From Xanthomonas sp. (GTDB lineage: Bacteria > Pseudomonadota > Gammaproteobacteria > Xanthomonadales > Xanthomonadaceae): a stretch of 64,000 nucleotides of DNA. Below the pieces are notes generated by a model. That model was given only the letters and a program-made list of their open reading frames with translations, searched no databases and was not told the DNA's origin. Both the position numbers and the translations under genes were made by a program. The DNA is taken from positions 38,478-102,477 of the forward strand of contig NZ_JAFIWC010000022.1 in the NCBI RefSeq assembly GCF_017163755.1, read 5' to 3'. This document shows positions 8,109 to 18,663 of the stretch, in pieces. Each line of letters begins with the position of its first letter. Positions within the stretch are counted from its first letter, which is position 1.

Positions 8109-9005
8109 ATGGCACGCGGGCTGAAACGATGGACGCTGGTCCTGCTGGGCATGACCGCCGGCGCGGCAGTGTGGGCCGCCACTGCACAACCGTCGCCGCC
8201 GCAGGCAGTGGTCTACGTGGCCCCGGTGGAGGACGGCTCGCCGGTGATGGCCTACGTGCCGGTGCGCAATGCACCGTCGGACGAAACCCAGTTGGCCGGC
8301 TGGCGCCTGCTGAACAAGCCGATGCAGGTCTTCGCCGACGGCCGGCGCGAAGGCGCGGCGACGCCGCTGGCGTTCTCGGTCGACGACGACACCATGTGCG
8401 GCGGCGACCTGCGCCTGCGCGTGAAACCCGCCGGAGGCGCCGCGCTGGCCGACGACGCGCTGCTGGCCTCGTTCGACCTCAACCCCGGCGACCGCTTCAA
8501 CCGCCATGCCGCCGACGCCGCCCAGCGCCGCGACCTGCTGCAGGTGCTCGGCCGCGACGCCACGCTGCGCAAGCAGCTGCCGGCGGCCGCGCTGAAGCGC
8601 CTGCTGGCGCGCCTGGCCACCACGCCGGACAACGACGAACAGCGCCTGGCGGTGTTCCGCGATGCGCAGCGTCCCGGCCGCGACGTGGCGCTGCTGACCG
8701 CCCACGCCAGCGAGGACGACCCGGCAGCCGCCGGCGACGGATCCTCGACCACGCTGACCAGCGTGCTGGCGGTGTTCGAGCGCGGCGAGGACGGCTGGCG
8801 CGCGGCGCGGGTGGTCGCGCACCACAGCTGCGACGACTGCGAGGGGCGCCAGGACAGCTACGACCTGCTGCAGTTCGCCGACGTCGACGCCGACGGCAAC
8901 GTCGATTTCCTGATCAGTCACTTCGGCTACGAGAGCTACGGCTACTCGCTGCTGCACCGGGTCGGCGGCGCCTGGCGCACCGACGAACTGCCCGGCGGCT
9001 GCTGA
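8109..9005 (+). CDS. Conserved exported protein of unknown function
   Basis: 298 residues starting at the ATG at 8109, preceded by GGGGAG; an upstream TTG at 8085 would overlap the terminator. The N-terminus (ARGLKRWTLVLLGMTAGAAVWA) is a Sec signal peptide, so a periplasmic or secreted location is expected. The mature part has a CGGDLRLRVKP segment, a paired-cysteine CDDC segment, and an FADVDADGNVDFLISHFG stretch resembling calcium-binding FG-GAP/EF-hand-like loops. I recognise no catalytic motif. Confidence 0.75.
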   Translation: MARGLKRWTLVLLGMTAGAAVWAATAQPSPPQAVVYVAPVEDGSPVMAYVPVRNAPSDETQLAGWRLLNKPMQVFADGRREGAATPLAFSVDDDTMCGGDLRLRVKPAGGAALADDALLASFDLNPGDRFNRHAADAAQRRDLLQVLGRDATLRKQLPAAALKRLLARLATTPDNDEQRLAVFRDAQRPGRDVALLTAHASEDDPAAAGDGSSTTLTSVLAVFERGEDGWRAARVVAHHSCDDCEGRQDSYDLLQFADVDADGNVDFLISHFGYESYGYSLLHRVGGAWRTDELPGGC

Positions 9006-9080
9006 GCGCCGCCGCGCGCCGGCGCGTGCGCCCGGCAGCGGCCGGCGGCAGGGCCGGCGAACGCCGGTCGGGAGCGTCCG

Positions 9081-9626
9081 TCAGCCGGCGAAGCCGCCCT
9101 CGTCCAGGTAGCGCCGTTCCTCGGCCGTCGTGGGCCGTCCCAGCACCGCGTTGCGGTGCGGGAAGCGCCCGAAACGGCGGATGAGGTCCTCGTGCAGCAG
9201 CGCCCAGCGCAGGCTCTCCGCATCGCCCAGCGCGCCGAACAGCTCGACCGAACGGCGCTGCAGCGCCGCGTCCTCGGCGTGCTCGAACGGCAGATAGAAG
9301 AACATCCGTAGCGCCGGGTCCACCTGCCGGTCGTAGCCGGCGTCCAGCGCCTGCGTGGCACGGTGCACCGCCAGGCCGTCGGTGGCGTAGGCGTGGGCGC
9401 TGCCGCGGAATGCGTTGCGCGGCACCTGGTCCAGCAGCAGCACCAGCGCCAGCGCGCTGTCGGCGCGGTCCATCCAGTCGGCGTGCTCGCCGCGCGCCGC
9501 GGCATGATGGACCTCCAGGAAGTGCTGGCGCACGTTCGCGTCGAACGACTCGTTGGCGGCGAACCAGCGCTCGGCGCCGGCGGCTTGCCAGAAGGTGAGC
9601 AGTTCCTGGTGCAGGGCGGTCTTCAT
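9081..9626 (-). CDS. DUF924-family protein
   Basis: 181-residue soluble, mainly helical protein. The start at 9626 (ATG; MKTALHQELLTFW) matches the usual DUF924 N-terminus; the frame runs upstream to 9707 but that extension is low-complexity. Family features include WFAANESFDANVRQHF, the LVLLLDQVPRN motif, FFYLPFEHAED and the FGRFPHRNAVLGR end. No biochemical function is established that I can rely on. It is divergent from the amidohydrolase gene at 9789. Confidence 0.87.
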   Translation of the reverse strand: MKTALHQELLTFWQAAGAERWFAANESFDANVRQHFLEVHHAAARGEHADWMDRADSALALVLLLDQVPRNAFRGSAHAYATDGLAVHRATQALDAGYDRQVDPALRMFFYLPFEHAEDAALQRRSVELFGALGDAESLRWALLHEDLIRRFGRFPHRNAVLGRPTTAEERRYLDEGGFAG

Positions 9627-9788
9627 CGGCGATCCCGTGGTGGCATGGCTGCACGCTATACCGCTTGCGCCGTCAGCGTGCGGTGCACGCCGCCGCCGCC
9701 GGACCATGACCTGTGGACCATTGCGCCGGTGCCCCGTTCGCGTTTACGGTCGGCGCTGCAAGCGCCACACCACACCGGGGAAAAACCA

Positions 9789-11179
<1,391 letters not shown>

Positions 11180-11183
<4 letters not shown>

Positions 11184-12493
11184 GCCGCGCCGTCCGTTCG
11201 CGCAGCTGCACGCGCCCCTCCGCGCGCGCGCCGCTCGCCCGGCGCCTGCTCCTGGCCGCGTGCCTGGCGCTGGGCGCCACCCCGGCGTTGGCCCAGGACG
11301 TGCTGATCCGCGGCGCCACCGTGCATACCGCTGGCGCACGCGGCACGCTGCGCGACGCCGATGTGCTGGTCCAAGGCGGCACCATCCGCGCGGTCGGCCC
11401 CGGCCTGGCCGCGCCGGCCGGGGTGGCCGTGGTCGAGGCGCGCGGCCGGCCGCTGACCCCGGCGCTGTTCGGCGGCATCACCGAGATCGGCATCGAGGAG
11501 GTTTCCGGCGAATCGTCCACCGTGGACAGCGCGCTGACCCTGCCGCAGGACCAGCCGATGCGTCCGGAGTTCGACGTGAGCCTGGCCTACAACCCCGAAT
11601 CGGTGCTGATTCCGGTCGCGCGCGTGGAAGGCATCGGCTTCACCGCGCTCGGCGCCAGCACCGGCGGCGCGTTCATCGCCGGCCAGGGCGGGGTGATGCG
11701 CCTGGACGGCAGCGCCGACCCGATCGGCCCGCGCGCGCTGTACGTGCACCTGGGCAGCGAAGCCAGCGACCTCAGCGGCAAGTCGCGCGCCGCGCAGTGG
11801 ATGCTGCTCGACCAGCTGGTGGACGAAGCGCGCGGCCGCATGCCGGCCGATTCGCCGCACGCGCTGCTGACCCCGGCCGGACGCGCGGTGCTGGCGCGCT
11901 ACCTGGCCGGCCAGGGCCGCATCGTGGTGTCGGTGAACCGCGCCGCCGACATCCGCCAGCTGCTGCGTTGGGCGCAGCGCGAGAAGGTGCGCATCGCCAT
12001 CGCCGGCGGCGCCGAAGCCTGGAAGCTCGCCCCGCAGCTGGCCGCCGCGCAGGTGCCGGTGTTCGTCAATGCGCTGGACGACCTGCCGGGCAGCTTCGAC
12101 CAGATCGGCGCCACCCTGGAGAACGCCGCGCGCCTGCATGCCGCCGGCGTGGCGGTGAGCTTCACCCAGGGCGGCGACGGCTCGCACAACGCGCGCAAGC
12201 AGCGCCAGCTGGCCGGCAATGCGGTCGCCCATGGCCTGCCCTGGGACGACGCCCTGGCCGGCCTGACCCGCGTACCGGCCGAAGCGCTGGGCGTGGGCGA
12301 GCGCCTGGGCAGCATCGCCCCGGGCAGGCTCGCCGACCTGGTGCTGTGGGAGGGCGATCCGCTGGACGTGGGCCACTACGCCGAGCAGATCTGGCTGGGC
12401 GGCCGCGCAGTGCCGATGCGCTCGCGGCAGACCGAACTACGCGACCGCTACCTGCGCCAGGCCGGGCCGATGCCGCGCGCGTACACGCAATAG
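11180..12493 (+). CDS. Second exported amidohydrolase-family protein lacking the HxH metal site
   Basis: 437 residues; ATG overlaps the previous stop (ATGA). A signal peptide ends near ATPALAQ (about residue 39). The composite beta-sandwich is recognisable at both ends (VLIRGATVHTAG; GSIAPGRLADLVLWEGDPL). Where family members read PGxxDxHxH, this protein reads LTPALFGGITEIGIE (residues 92-106), so the first metal ligands are absent. The usual later His positions are also poorly conserved. It is probably a non-catalytic partner, or uses altered chemistry, acting with its neighbour. Confidence 0.82.
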
Positions 12494-12520
12494 TTTTTCG
12501 AAACACGTCGATCCGCACCA

Positions 12521-12553
12521 CGAAGGCGCTGCCGCAGTCCGGCAGCGCCTTCG
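12521..12553. other. Perfect 14-bp stem-loop after the amidohydrolase pair
   Basis: CGAAGGCGCTGCCG (12521-12534) and its exact reverse complement (12540-12553) enclose a 5-base loop, 27 bases after the stop. There is no U-tract on either strand, so it is a weak candidate for an intrinsic terminator but a good RNA 3'-end or processing hairpin. Confidence 0.55.
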
Positions 12554-12699
12554 TGCTGGAGCGCCTCCGTCGCGACGCGCGCCGGAACGGTGACCGGGCC
12601 CCGACACTTCGCGCCACGCGCGCAAGGCGCAAGCGACGCGGTAGCGGCGGCGTCCGGCGCCTCGGACCGTCGCTCGCGGCAGCCGCCGTGGCTGTGCGT

Positions 12700-12912
12700 C
12701 CTGCGCTGAGTTGGCGTCGATGGTCGCGCTGATCCTGGCCCAGCCGTTGCCGCGCACCGCTTCGAACCCGACTTCCACCGCATGCAGGTACAGCGCGTCG
12801 TGTAGCCGTCCTGCGCGCGGTTGGCCTGCAGCCAGTCGTGGGCGAGCTTGACGTCGAGGACGCTGACTTCTTCGGCGTGTGGGTCTACCAGGAACGAAAG
12901 TTCGGCGTTCAA
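12700..12912 (-). pseudogene. Possible coding remnant, unidentified
   Basis: On the minus strand one frame reads with natural-looking sequence (LNAELSFLVDPHAEEVSVLD, then a run through HDWLQANRAQDGY) until about 12800. Another frame then continues plausibly (LHAVEVGFEAVRGNGWARIS). The join implies a frameshift. I do not recognise the family. Downstream sequence to 12494 shows nothing convincing. A 9-bp inverted repeat (TTCGGCGTT...AACGCCGAA, 12901-12929) sits at its 5' side. This is a tentative call. Confidence 0.3.
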
Positions 12913-12957
12913 TTCAGAACAACGCCGAAGGGCTATCCCCGAGCAGGGGCGATAATT

Positions 12958-13887
12958 TCACCCTCGCTTACGCGAAATTTTCTTCATGTTGTCAGGGCAA
13001 ATGATTTCCTCCCAGTGAGCCCCGTCAAATCGCAGTATCTGATCGTTGCCAATGGACCATAGATAATTGCCACACGTCCGAAGGCGATAACCCTCCACTT
13101 TTTTCACGCCGGGGATGGCCAGTTTTTTCACCCGATCGTCCTCTATGACGCCTATTCCATCGAATCCGGCAACATAAAGTACATCTTTAAAGGAAACAGC
13201 CCCCCATAGCTCCTCGATTTCATCATTCCGGATAACTTTCCAACAATCCTTGGATCCGACCAACACCACCCCATCTTCGCCACAGGCGATGTACTTGTCC
13301 TGATCGAACGTCCCCACTTCATTCAGATCGACGTTCGTCGGACTGTCGCATCGTCTCCAGAGCGAGCCATCAAAAAACCATATCTCGCCGGCACTGCCAA
13401 CGGCATGAATGTCACTTCTGGAATGGCCCGCCATGGATTCCAGGCTTATGCCATCTTTCTTCCCGGTATAGAGCAGCCCCTGGTCCATGTGCGCCCATAT
13501 TCCATTGCTTCGACGATACACCTGCCGGTTATAGCCACAGGCGTACAGTTCCCCGTCGATAACGGTGATCTTGTTCATATGACCTAATTTCTTGCCGCCG
13601 GTCCCTGCGTCAGCGATCAACTCAGAGGAGTTCTCCCCCTGGGTGATCTCAACCACTTCTCCGCGCTTTCCGAGAATCCACCATGCTCGATATTCGCCAT
13701 GCATCAAATAGGTGATTGAGCGGCTGTCAAAGTCGAATTTTTGCTGCCCCCATTGTCCGTCGCGGGTCGTATAGAGCGTGGTGTACTCCGTGTCCTTGCC
13801 CTTGAGTGCATATGGAAAGGCTACTACGCCCAGGAGTCCCTTGGTGGGAGTGAATCCATCAATGAAATAATGCCTGGATGATGCCAT
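12958..13887 (-). CDS. Beta-propeller-like protein of unknown function on an A+T-richer island
   Basis: 309 residues with a clear AAGGAG Shine-Dalgarno before the ATG at 13887. The sequence shows recurrent blade-like units ending in aromatic/hydrophobic patches: AWWILGKRGEVVEI, ITVIDGELYACGYNRQVYR, DIHAVGSAGEIWFFDGSLWRR, KYIACGEDGVVLVGSKDCWK, DVLYVAGFDGIGVIEDD, NYLWSIGNDQILRFDGAHWE. Six or so such units suggest a single beta-propeller. There is no signal peptide or membrane segment. Base composition and codon use are visibly less G+C-rich than neighbours, indicating recent transfer. It lies directly downstream of a broken DUF2169 gene, a family often found with type VI secretion effectors; a role as effector-associated or immunity protein is inference only. 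Confidence 0.75.
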   Translation of the reverse strand: MASSRHYFIDGFTPTKGLLGVVAFPYALKGKDTEYTTLYTTRDGQWGQQKFDFDSRSITYLMHGEYRAWWILGKRGEVVEITQGENSSELIADAGTGGKKLGHMNKITVIDGELYACGYNRQVYRRSNGIWAHMDQGLLYTGKKDGISLESMAGHSRSDIHAVGSAGEIWFFDGSLWRRCDSPTNVDLNEVGTFDQDKYIACGEDGVVLVGSKDCWKVIRNDEIEELWGAVSFKDVLYVAGFDGIGVIEDDRVKKLAIPGVKKVEGYRLRTCGNYLWSIGNDQILRFDGAHWEEIICPDNMKKISRKRG

Positions 13888-14009
13888 GGTTGCTCCTTGT
13901 CCAAATGTGACTTTGGCAATTGTTGAGAAGTTTCCCGAGTCCCTCTTCCGGCGCTGTCAGCACGTAGGTTCGTGGCATCGCTGATATTGGGGTTTTCGAA
14001 GGAACCGTC

Positions 14010-14440
14010 GATCTATCGGTCCGCTGGCGATAAGCATCCAACTGGGACCGTGTACATTTCGGGTCGCATCGTAATGCATATTGCGTCGTGCGGACGGGAG
14101 ACGCGCCAGGTCAACTGCACCTGGAGCGCGTCTGTGTCGATCAACAAGGTGTCGATCACCGCCTGCACCATCTCATGACCGCCTTTTTTCAGAAGAAAGA
14201 AGGTCACCGGCACGTCCATTTCGGGGATGCGAAAGCCCGCGCGCTCCTAGGCGTGAGGTTGAGCAGCAGCACATCCTCGCCGCCACGCAGGCAAGGAATC
14301 TGCTGATCGTCAGGCGCAGCCTGAAAGTAGCGGTTGTCGAAATCCTGCGGCAGAAACGGGAAGCAGCGGCCAACCAGGCATCGTCGCAAGTACCGGCGAA
14401 GCGAGCGCATTGCGGCCAGTTGCGGCCAGTTGTGCATCGC
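14010..14440 (-). pseudogene. Frameshifted remnant of a DUF2169 (type VI secretion-associated) gene
   Basis: Minus-strand pieces in different frames reproduce, in order, the C-terminal DUF2169 signature: FAGTCDDAWLA (near 14400-14370), then FPFLPQDFDNRYFQAAPDDQ and LRGGEDVLLLNLTP (to about 14250), then FRIPEMDVPVTFFLLKKGG and VIDTLLIDTDALQVQLTWR (to about 14120). At least two frameshifts separate them and the N-terminal part is absent. The order and spacing fit one ancestral protein. DUF2169 proteins are commonly encoded near VgrG/PAAR proteins and type VI effectors; none of those remain here. Confidence 0.7.
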
Positions 14441-14620
14441 CCATCAGTTCCACCGCCCTGGCGAGACGCGCGCTTGGGCGTTGTCTATGCCAGCGTCCAC
14501 CGCCGCCGTCGCCGCGCGCGACGTATCCGCGATCGAATCGCGATGCAGCATGTCCGGCACGGGCGACACGGCGGCGAGGCCGCGGGTAAGCTGGCGCGAT
14601 TTCCGCTGTGGGAGCGTACG

Positions 14621-15247
14621 ATGACGCTGCGCTGGTACTTCGATTTCATCTCGCCGTTCTCCTACCTGCACTGGCAGAAACTGCAGCGCCTGCCGCAGGC
14701 CGCGCGGATCGTGCCGGTGCCGATCGTGTTCGGCGCGGTGCTGCAGCAGCTGGGCACGCGCGGGCCGGCGGAGATCCCGCACAAGCGGGTGTTCACCTAC
14801 CAGCACGTGCAATGGCAGGCGCAGCAGGAGCAGGTGACGCTGCGCTTCCCGCCCGCGCACCCGTTCAACCCGCTGCCGGCGGCGCGGCTGTGCATCGCCG
14901 CCGGCACCACGCCCGCGGCGATCGAAGCGATCTTCAACTGGCTGTGGCGCGACGGCCGTGCCGGCGACGACGCGGCGGCCCTGGCGCCGGTCGCGCAGGC
15001 GCTTGGTGTGCACGACGCCGCCGCGGCGCTGGCCGATCCGCAGGTCAAGGCGCAGTTGCGCGCCAATACCGAGCAGGCGCTGGCCGCCGGCGTGTTCGGC
15101 GTGCCGACGCTGCAGATCGATGCGGCGCTGTTCTGGGGCAACGACGCGCACGGCCTGATGCAGGCGGTGCTGGACGACCCGCGGATGCTGCAACGCGGCG
15201 AGATGCAACGGCTGGCGGCGCTGCCGGAAGGCGTGCGCCGCAGCTGA
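14621..15247 (+). CDS. DsbA-fold 2-hydroxychromene-2-carboxylate isomerase-like protein
   Basis: 208 residues from the ATG at 14621, which has GGGAG about 8 bases upstream. The N-terminus LRWYFDFISPFSYLHW carries Ser11, equivalent to the glutathione-positioning Ser of kappa-class GST/HCCA isomerases, in place of a DsbA CxxC. The cis-Pro loop GVFGVPTLQI and the late WGNDAHGLM motif complete the fold. Members isomerise ring-cleavage products in naphthalene breakdown, but in genomes without that pathway the substrate is unknown. A glutathione-dependent isomerase or transferase is the safe description. Confidence 0.85.
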   Translation: MTLRWYFDFISPFSYLHWQKLQRLPQAARIVPVPIVFGAVLQQLGTRGPAEIPHKRVFTYQHVQWQAQQEQVTLRFPPAHPFNPLPAARLCIAAGTTPAAIEAIFNWLWRDGRAGDDAAALAPVAQALGVHDAAAALADPQVKAQLRANTEQALAAGVFGVPTLQIDAALFWGNDAHGLMQAVLDDPRMLQRGEMQRLAALPEGVRRS

Positions 15248-15323
15248 CCGGCGGTCGTGCCGCACCCGCGCTTGTGCGCTAGGCTAGCGGACTAGATCGA
15301 CTCGCAACGCCGGAGGGGGCCAG

Positions 15324-16265
15324 ATGCGTATCGGGATCGTGGTGGATTCTGCCTGCGACGTGCCGCAGGACTTCATCGAGCGCCACAACATCGTGCTGCT
15401 GCCGATCAGCGTGCGCATCGGCGACGCCTTGCTGGCCGACCACCGCAACGAGCAGGCCACGCTGAGCTTCCTGCACGCCCACGTGGCCGAGCATGGCGCC
15501 GAGGCGGAGACGATCCCGTTCACCGTGGCGCAGATCCGCGAGCTGTTCCTGAGCCGGCTGGTGATCGACTACGACCACGTGTTCTGCATGACCATCACCA
15601 AGACCCGCAGCCCGATCCACGAGCATGCGATGCAGGCCAGCTTCGCCATCCTCAACGACTACAAGCCGATCCGCCAGGCCGCCGGGCACGCCTCGCCGTT
15701 CGCGCTGCGGGTGATCGATACGCAGAACCTGTTCGCCGCGCAGGCGGTGACCGCGGTGGAAGCGGTCCGCCTGCGCGCGGCCGGCGCCAGCGTGCAGGCC
15801 ATCCGCGAGCGGCTGGAAGCGCTGGCCGGCAACGTGCACGGCTACATGATCACCCGCGACCTGTACTACATGCGCGCACGCGCGCGCAGCAAGGGCGATC
15901 GCAGCGTGGGGCTGCTGAGCGCGGCGCTGGGCACCGCGCTGGACATCAAGCCGGTGCTGCACGGCTACCGCGGCGAAACCGCGCCGGTGGCCAAGATCAA
16001 GGGGTTCGACGCCGCGGTGCAGCGGCTGTTCGCGTTCACCGGCAAGCGCGTGGCCGCCGGGCTGATGGCGCCGACGCTGTGCCTGAGCTACGGCGGCGAA
16101 CTGGCCGACCTGCGCGCCCTGCCCGGCTATGCCGAGCTGCGCCAGGTCTGTCAGGCGCATGGCGTGGAAGTGTTCGAGAGCGTGATGAGCCTGACCGGCA
16201 TGGTCAACGTCGGCAAGGGCGCGATCACCCTGGGCTTCGCCGACGGACCGCACGATTTCGCCTAG
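15324..16265 (+). CDS. DegV-family fatty-acid-binding protein
   Basis: 313 residues with a strong GGAGGGGG ribosome site. The N-terminus RIGIVVDSACDVPQDFIE is the typical DegV opening, and the overall two-domain length fits. DegV proteins bind a fatty acid; in Firmicutes FakB members present it to FakA kinase. No fakA-like gene is visible here, so the partner is unknown. The C-terminal part ends GKGAITLGFAD. It stands in a rightward run with its neighbours but spaced by 59-120 bases. Confidence 0.83.
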   Translation: MRIGIVVDSACDVPQDFIERHNIVLLPISVRIGDALLADHRNEQATLSFLHAHVAEHGAEAETIPFTVAQIRELFLSRLVIDYDHVFCMTITKTRSPIHEHAMQASFAILNDYKPIRQAAGHASPFALRVIDTQNLFAAQAVTAVEAVRLRAAGASVQAIRERLEALAGNVHGYMITRDLYYMRARARSKGDRSVGLLSAALGTALDIKPVLHGYRGETAPVAKIKGFDAAVQRLFAFTGKRVAAGLMAPTLCLSYGGELADLRALPGYAELRQVCQAHGVEVFESVMSLTGMVNVGKGAITLGFADGPHDFA

Positions 16266-16384
16266 GCGCCGGCGACCCGTTTGCGCCTCGCGCCACGCCA
16301 GCGGCGGCAAGCGCTGGCGCACGTAGACGAACCGCTCACGACGCGGCCTGCTAGGCTGCGCCGCATCCGACCGGAGAACTCCCG

Positions 16385-16720
16385 ATGCCCCAGTATTCGA
16401 TCAGCCTGCCCGACCCGTTGCGCGCACGCGGCAGCGAGCCGTCGCTGAGCTTCAACGCGCACGGCGCCGACGCGTTCGCCGAACAGTTGCAGGCCGCGCT
16501 GAGCGCGCCGGCGTTCTTCGAGCGCTGGCGCGCGCTGCAGCCGGACCCGGACGAAGTGGACCCGGCGCTGGGTATCACCGATCCTGGCGCGACCGTGTCC
16601 GGCAAGCAGAGCGACCTGCGCATCGACCTGCTCGCCACCACCAGCATTCCCGGCGACATCCTCAAGCAGCGCATGCGCCTGCTCGCCGGCAGCGGCTGGG
16701 AACTGCGCAACGTGCGCTGA
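16385..16720 (+). CDS. Small hypothetical protein
   Basis: 111-residue acidic soluble protein; start ATG at 16385 preceded by CGGAGAA. No signal peptide, membrane segment or known motif; the C-terminal part (IDLLATTSIPGDILKQRMRLL) looks amphipathic-helical. Codon use is like neighbours, so I regard it as a real gene, probably lineage-specific. No function is offered. Confidence 0.65.
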   Translation: MPQYSISLPDPLRARGSEPSLSFNAHGADAFAEQLQAALSAPAFFERWRALQPDPDEVDPALGITDPGATVSGKQSDLRIDLLATTSIPGDILKQRMRLLAGSGWELRNVR

Positions 16721-16783
16721 GCGCATCGCCGCCGCGCCGCCGCGGCAGCGGGTGGATCGGTACGGCAATTCGGCGATGCCACC

Positions 16784-16849
16784 TGTAGGAGCCACTTCAG
16801 TCGCGACGGGCCTTGCCGGTGAAATCCATCGCGACTGCCGCTTCCGCAG
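16784..16849. repeat. REP-like palindromic element, degenerate copy
   Basis: The left arm TGTAGGAGCCACTTCAGTCG begins at 16784 and continues CGAC; a decayed right arm (ATCGCGACTGCCGCTTCCGC) follows at about 16829. It is the same family as the perfect copy at 37217-37283, here between two convergent transcripts. Confidence 0.75.
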
Positions 16850-16881
16850 CGTTGCGCGACTGCATGCCGGGGATTCGAGAT

Positions 16882-17808
16882 CTAAGGCGCCGCGCCCGCC
16901 ACCGCGCCTGCCGCGCGGCGCGGCCAGCGCCATTTCAGGTTCACCGCCAGCGTGCCCAGCACGATCAGCGCCAGGCCCAGCCATTGCACCGGCACCAGCC
17001 GGTGGCCGTACAGCAGGTAGTCCAGCAGCAGGGTGACCAGCGGATACACGAACGCCAGGATCGCGATCGTCGCCACGTGCAGGTGCCGGTACGAGGAATA
17101 GAACAGCACGTAGACGATGCCGCTGTGGATCACGCCCAGCCCGACCAGCCACAGCCAGTGCGTGCCCGGGTGCAACGCGGCGCTGCTGGAAAAGCCGGCC
17201 AGCAACAGCGTGCCGACCCAGCATTGCACCGTCACCACCGCCAGCGGCCGCTCGCGGCTGATGCGCCGCGACAGCAGCAGCGACGCGCCGCACAGCAGCG
17301 CCGCCAGCAGGGTCAGCGCGATGCCGAACAGGTAGCCGCGATCGGCCGTATGCCAGAGCCGGACCGGGTCGGCCGAGCACGCCACGCCGGCGAAGGCGAG
17401 CAGGGTCCAGCCCAGGTCGGCGCGGCGCGTGCGCTCGCCCTGCAGCATCGCGGCCAGGATCAGCATCACGAACGGGAACACGTGGTAGACCATCGTCGCC
17501 ACGCCGATTGACGAGCGTGCCATGCCGGCGAACAGCGCCACCCAGTTCAGCACCAGCAGCACGCCGCTGAGCGCGGCGTCGCGCAGCAGCGCGCGCTCGC
17601 GCCACAGCCCGCGCAGCTGCCCGCCGAGCAAGCCGCAGACGGTCAGGAACAGCGCGCCGAACAGGCAGCGGTAGAACACCGCGGTCACCGGATCCTGCCC
17701 GCTTTCGTGCACGAACACGCCGACCGAGCCGATCAGCACTTCGGCCAGCAGCAGCTGCCACAGCGCCCGCCGCGCGGCGCCTGCAGGAACGGCGGCGGCC
17801 GCGCTCAC
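16882..17808 (-). CDS. EamA/DMT-family transporter
   Basis: 308 residues with about ten hydrophobic segments in two EamA repeats (for example LLLAEVLIGSVGVFVHESG at the start of repeat 1; a second repeat around LVGLGVIHSGIVYVLFYSS). Drug/metabolite transporters of this type export amino acids or small metabolites. I choose the GTG at 17808 because it overlaps the phzF stop as GTGA; the frame otherwise runs on inside phzF. It is thus coupled to phzF, and both are probably governed by the divergent MocR-type regulator. Confidence 0.86.
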   Translation of the reverse strand: MSAAAAVPAGAARRALWQLLLAEVLIGSVGVFVHESGQDPVTAVFYRCLFGALFLTVCGLLGGQLRGLWRERALLRDAALSGVLLVLNWVALFAGMARSSIGVATMVYHVFPFVMLILAAMLQGERTRRADLGWTLLAFAGVACSADPVRLWHTADRGYLFGIALTLLAALLCGASLLLSRRISRERPLAVVTVQCWVGTLLLAGFSSSAALHPGTHWLWLVGLGVIHSGIVYVLFYSSYRHLHVATIAILAFVYPLVTLLLDYLLYGHRLVPVQWLGLALIVLGTLAVNLKWRWPRRAAGAVAGAAP

Positions 17809-18596
17809 AGCGCGATCGTCCCGTGCAGGTACTGCACCGCGCTGCCGCGGACGTAGACATGCTGCGCCTGGACCCGGCAGCCGAGCTCGCCGCCGCGCGC
17901 CGAGGCCTGCAGCGCGGTCAGCTGCGACTTGCCCAGCGCCTGCGCCCACAGCGGCGCCAGCGCGGCATGGATCGAGCCGGTCACCGGGTCCTCGGCACCG
18001 CCGTTGGCCGGCCAGAAATAGCGCGACACGAAATCGTGGGCGGCGCCGGGCGCGGTGACCGCGACATCGCGCGGCGCCAACGCCAGCATTCGCGCCAGGT
18101 CCGGCACCACCTCGCGCACCTGGCGTTCGGTGGCGTACACCGCGATGTAGGCCTGCGGGTTGACATGGACCGCCTGCGGCGCGATGGACAAGGCGTCGTA
18201 CAGGGCCTGCGGCACCGCTGCCAGCGGCGCCGGCGCCTGGTTGGGAAAGCGCATCTCGAAGCTGCCGTCGGCCACCATTTCCACGCCCAGTTCGCCGACC
18301 GCCGGCGCCCGCAACCGCAACGGGAACGGCGCCAGGCGCTGGGTGGCGATCACGAACGCGCTGGCCAGCGTCGCATGGCCGCAGAAGCCCACTTCCTTCA
18401 GCGGCGAGAACCAGCGGATGTCGAACGCGCCGTCGCCGTCGCGCACGAAGAAGGCGGTCTCCGACAGGTTGTTCTCGCTGGCGATGGCCTGCATCAGCGC
18501 ATCCGGCAACCATGCCTGCAACGGCACCACCGCCGCCGGATTGCCCTTGAAGCGCACGGTGGTGAACGCATCGACGACGAACACGGAAAGCTGCAT
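17805..18596 (-). CDS. PhzF-family isomerase/epimerase
   Basis: 263 residues of the PhzF (diaminopimelate epimerase-like) fold. The catalytic Glu is Glu46 in NNLSETAFF; GFCGHATLAS (His73) and the late GGAEDPVTGS loop are hallmark motifs. Outside phenazine clusters these proteins are of unknown substrate; no other phenazine gene is seen here. I take the ATG at 18596 preceded by GAGAG; an ATG at 18611 is possible. It is the first gene of a coupled pair with the EamA transporter. Confidence 0.88.
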   Translation of the reverse strand: MQLSVFVVDAFTTVRFKGNPAAVVPLQAWLPDALMQAIASENNLSETAFFVRDGDGAFDIRWFSPLKEVGFCGHATLASAFVIATQRLAPFPLRLRAPAVGELGVEMVADGSFEMRFPNQAPAPLAAVPQALYDALSIAPQAVHVNPQAYIAVYATERQVREVVPDLARMLALAPRDVAVTAPGAAHDFVSRYFWPANGGAEDPVTGSIHAALAPLWAQALGKSQLTALQASARGGELGCRVQAQHVYVRGSAVQYLHGTIAL

Positions 18597-18663
18597 CGGA
18601 CTCTCGGCCATGCCGGCACGGCGCCGGGCTGTGTCCGCAGTCTGCGGCGCCCTGCGCGACCGG

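Noticed and set aside
7045..8182. N-terminal extension of the polysaccharide deacetylase reading through the glutaredoxin gene
   Set aside because: Antisense to a fully recognisable gene and of histidine/arginine-rich shadow composition.
12521..12553. Intrinsic terminator after the amidohydrolases
   Set aside because: The 14-bp stem is perfect but has no U-tract on either strand, so it is listed as a hairpin rather than a terminator.
17805..18596. Phenazine biosynthesis cluster
   Set aside because: Only a PhzF-family gene is present; PhzF homologues are widespread outside phenazine pathways.
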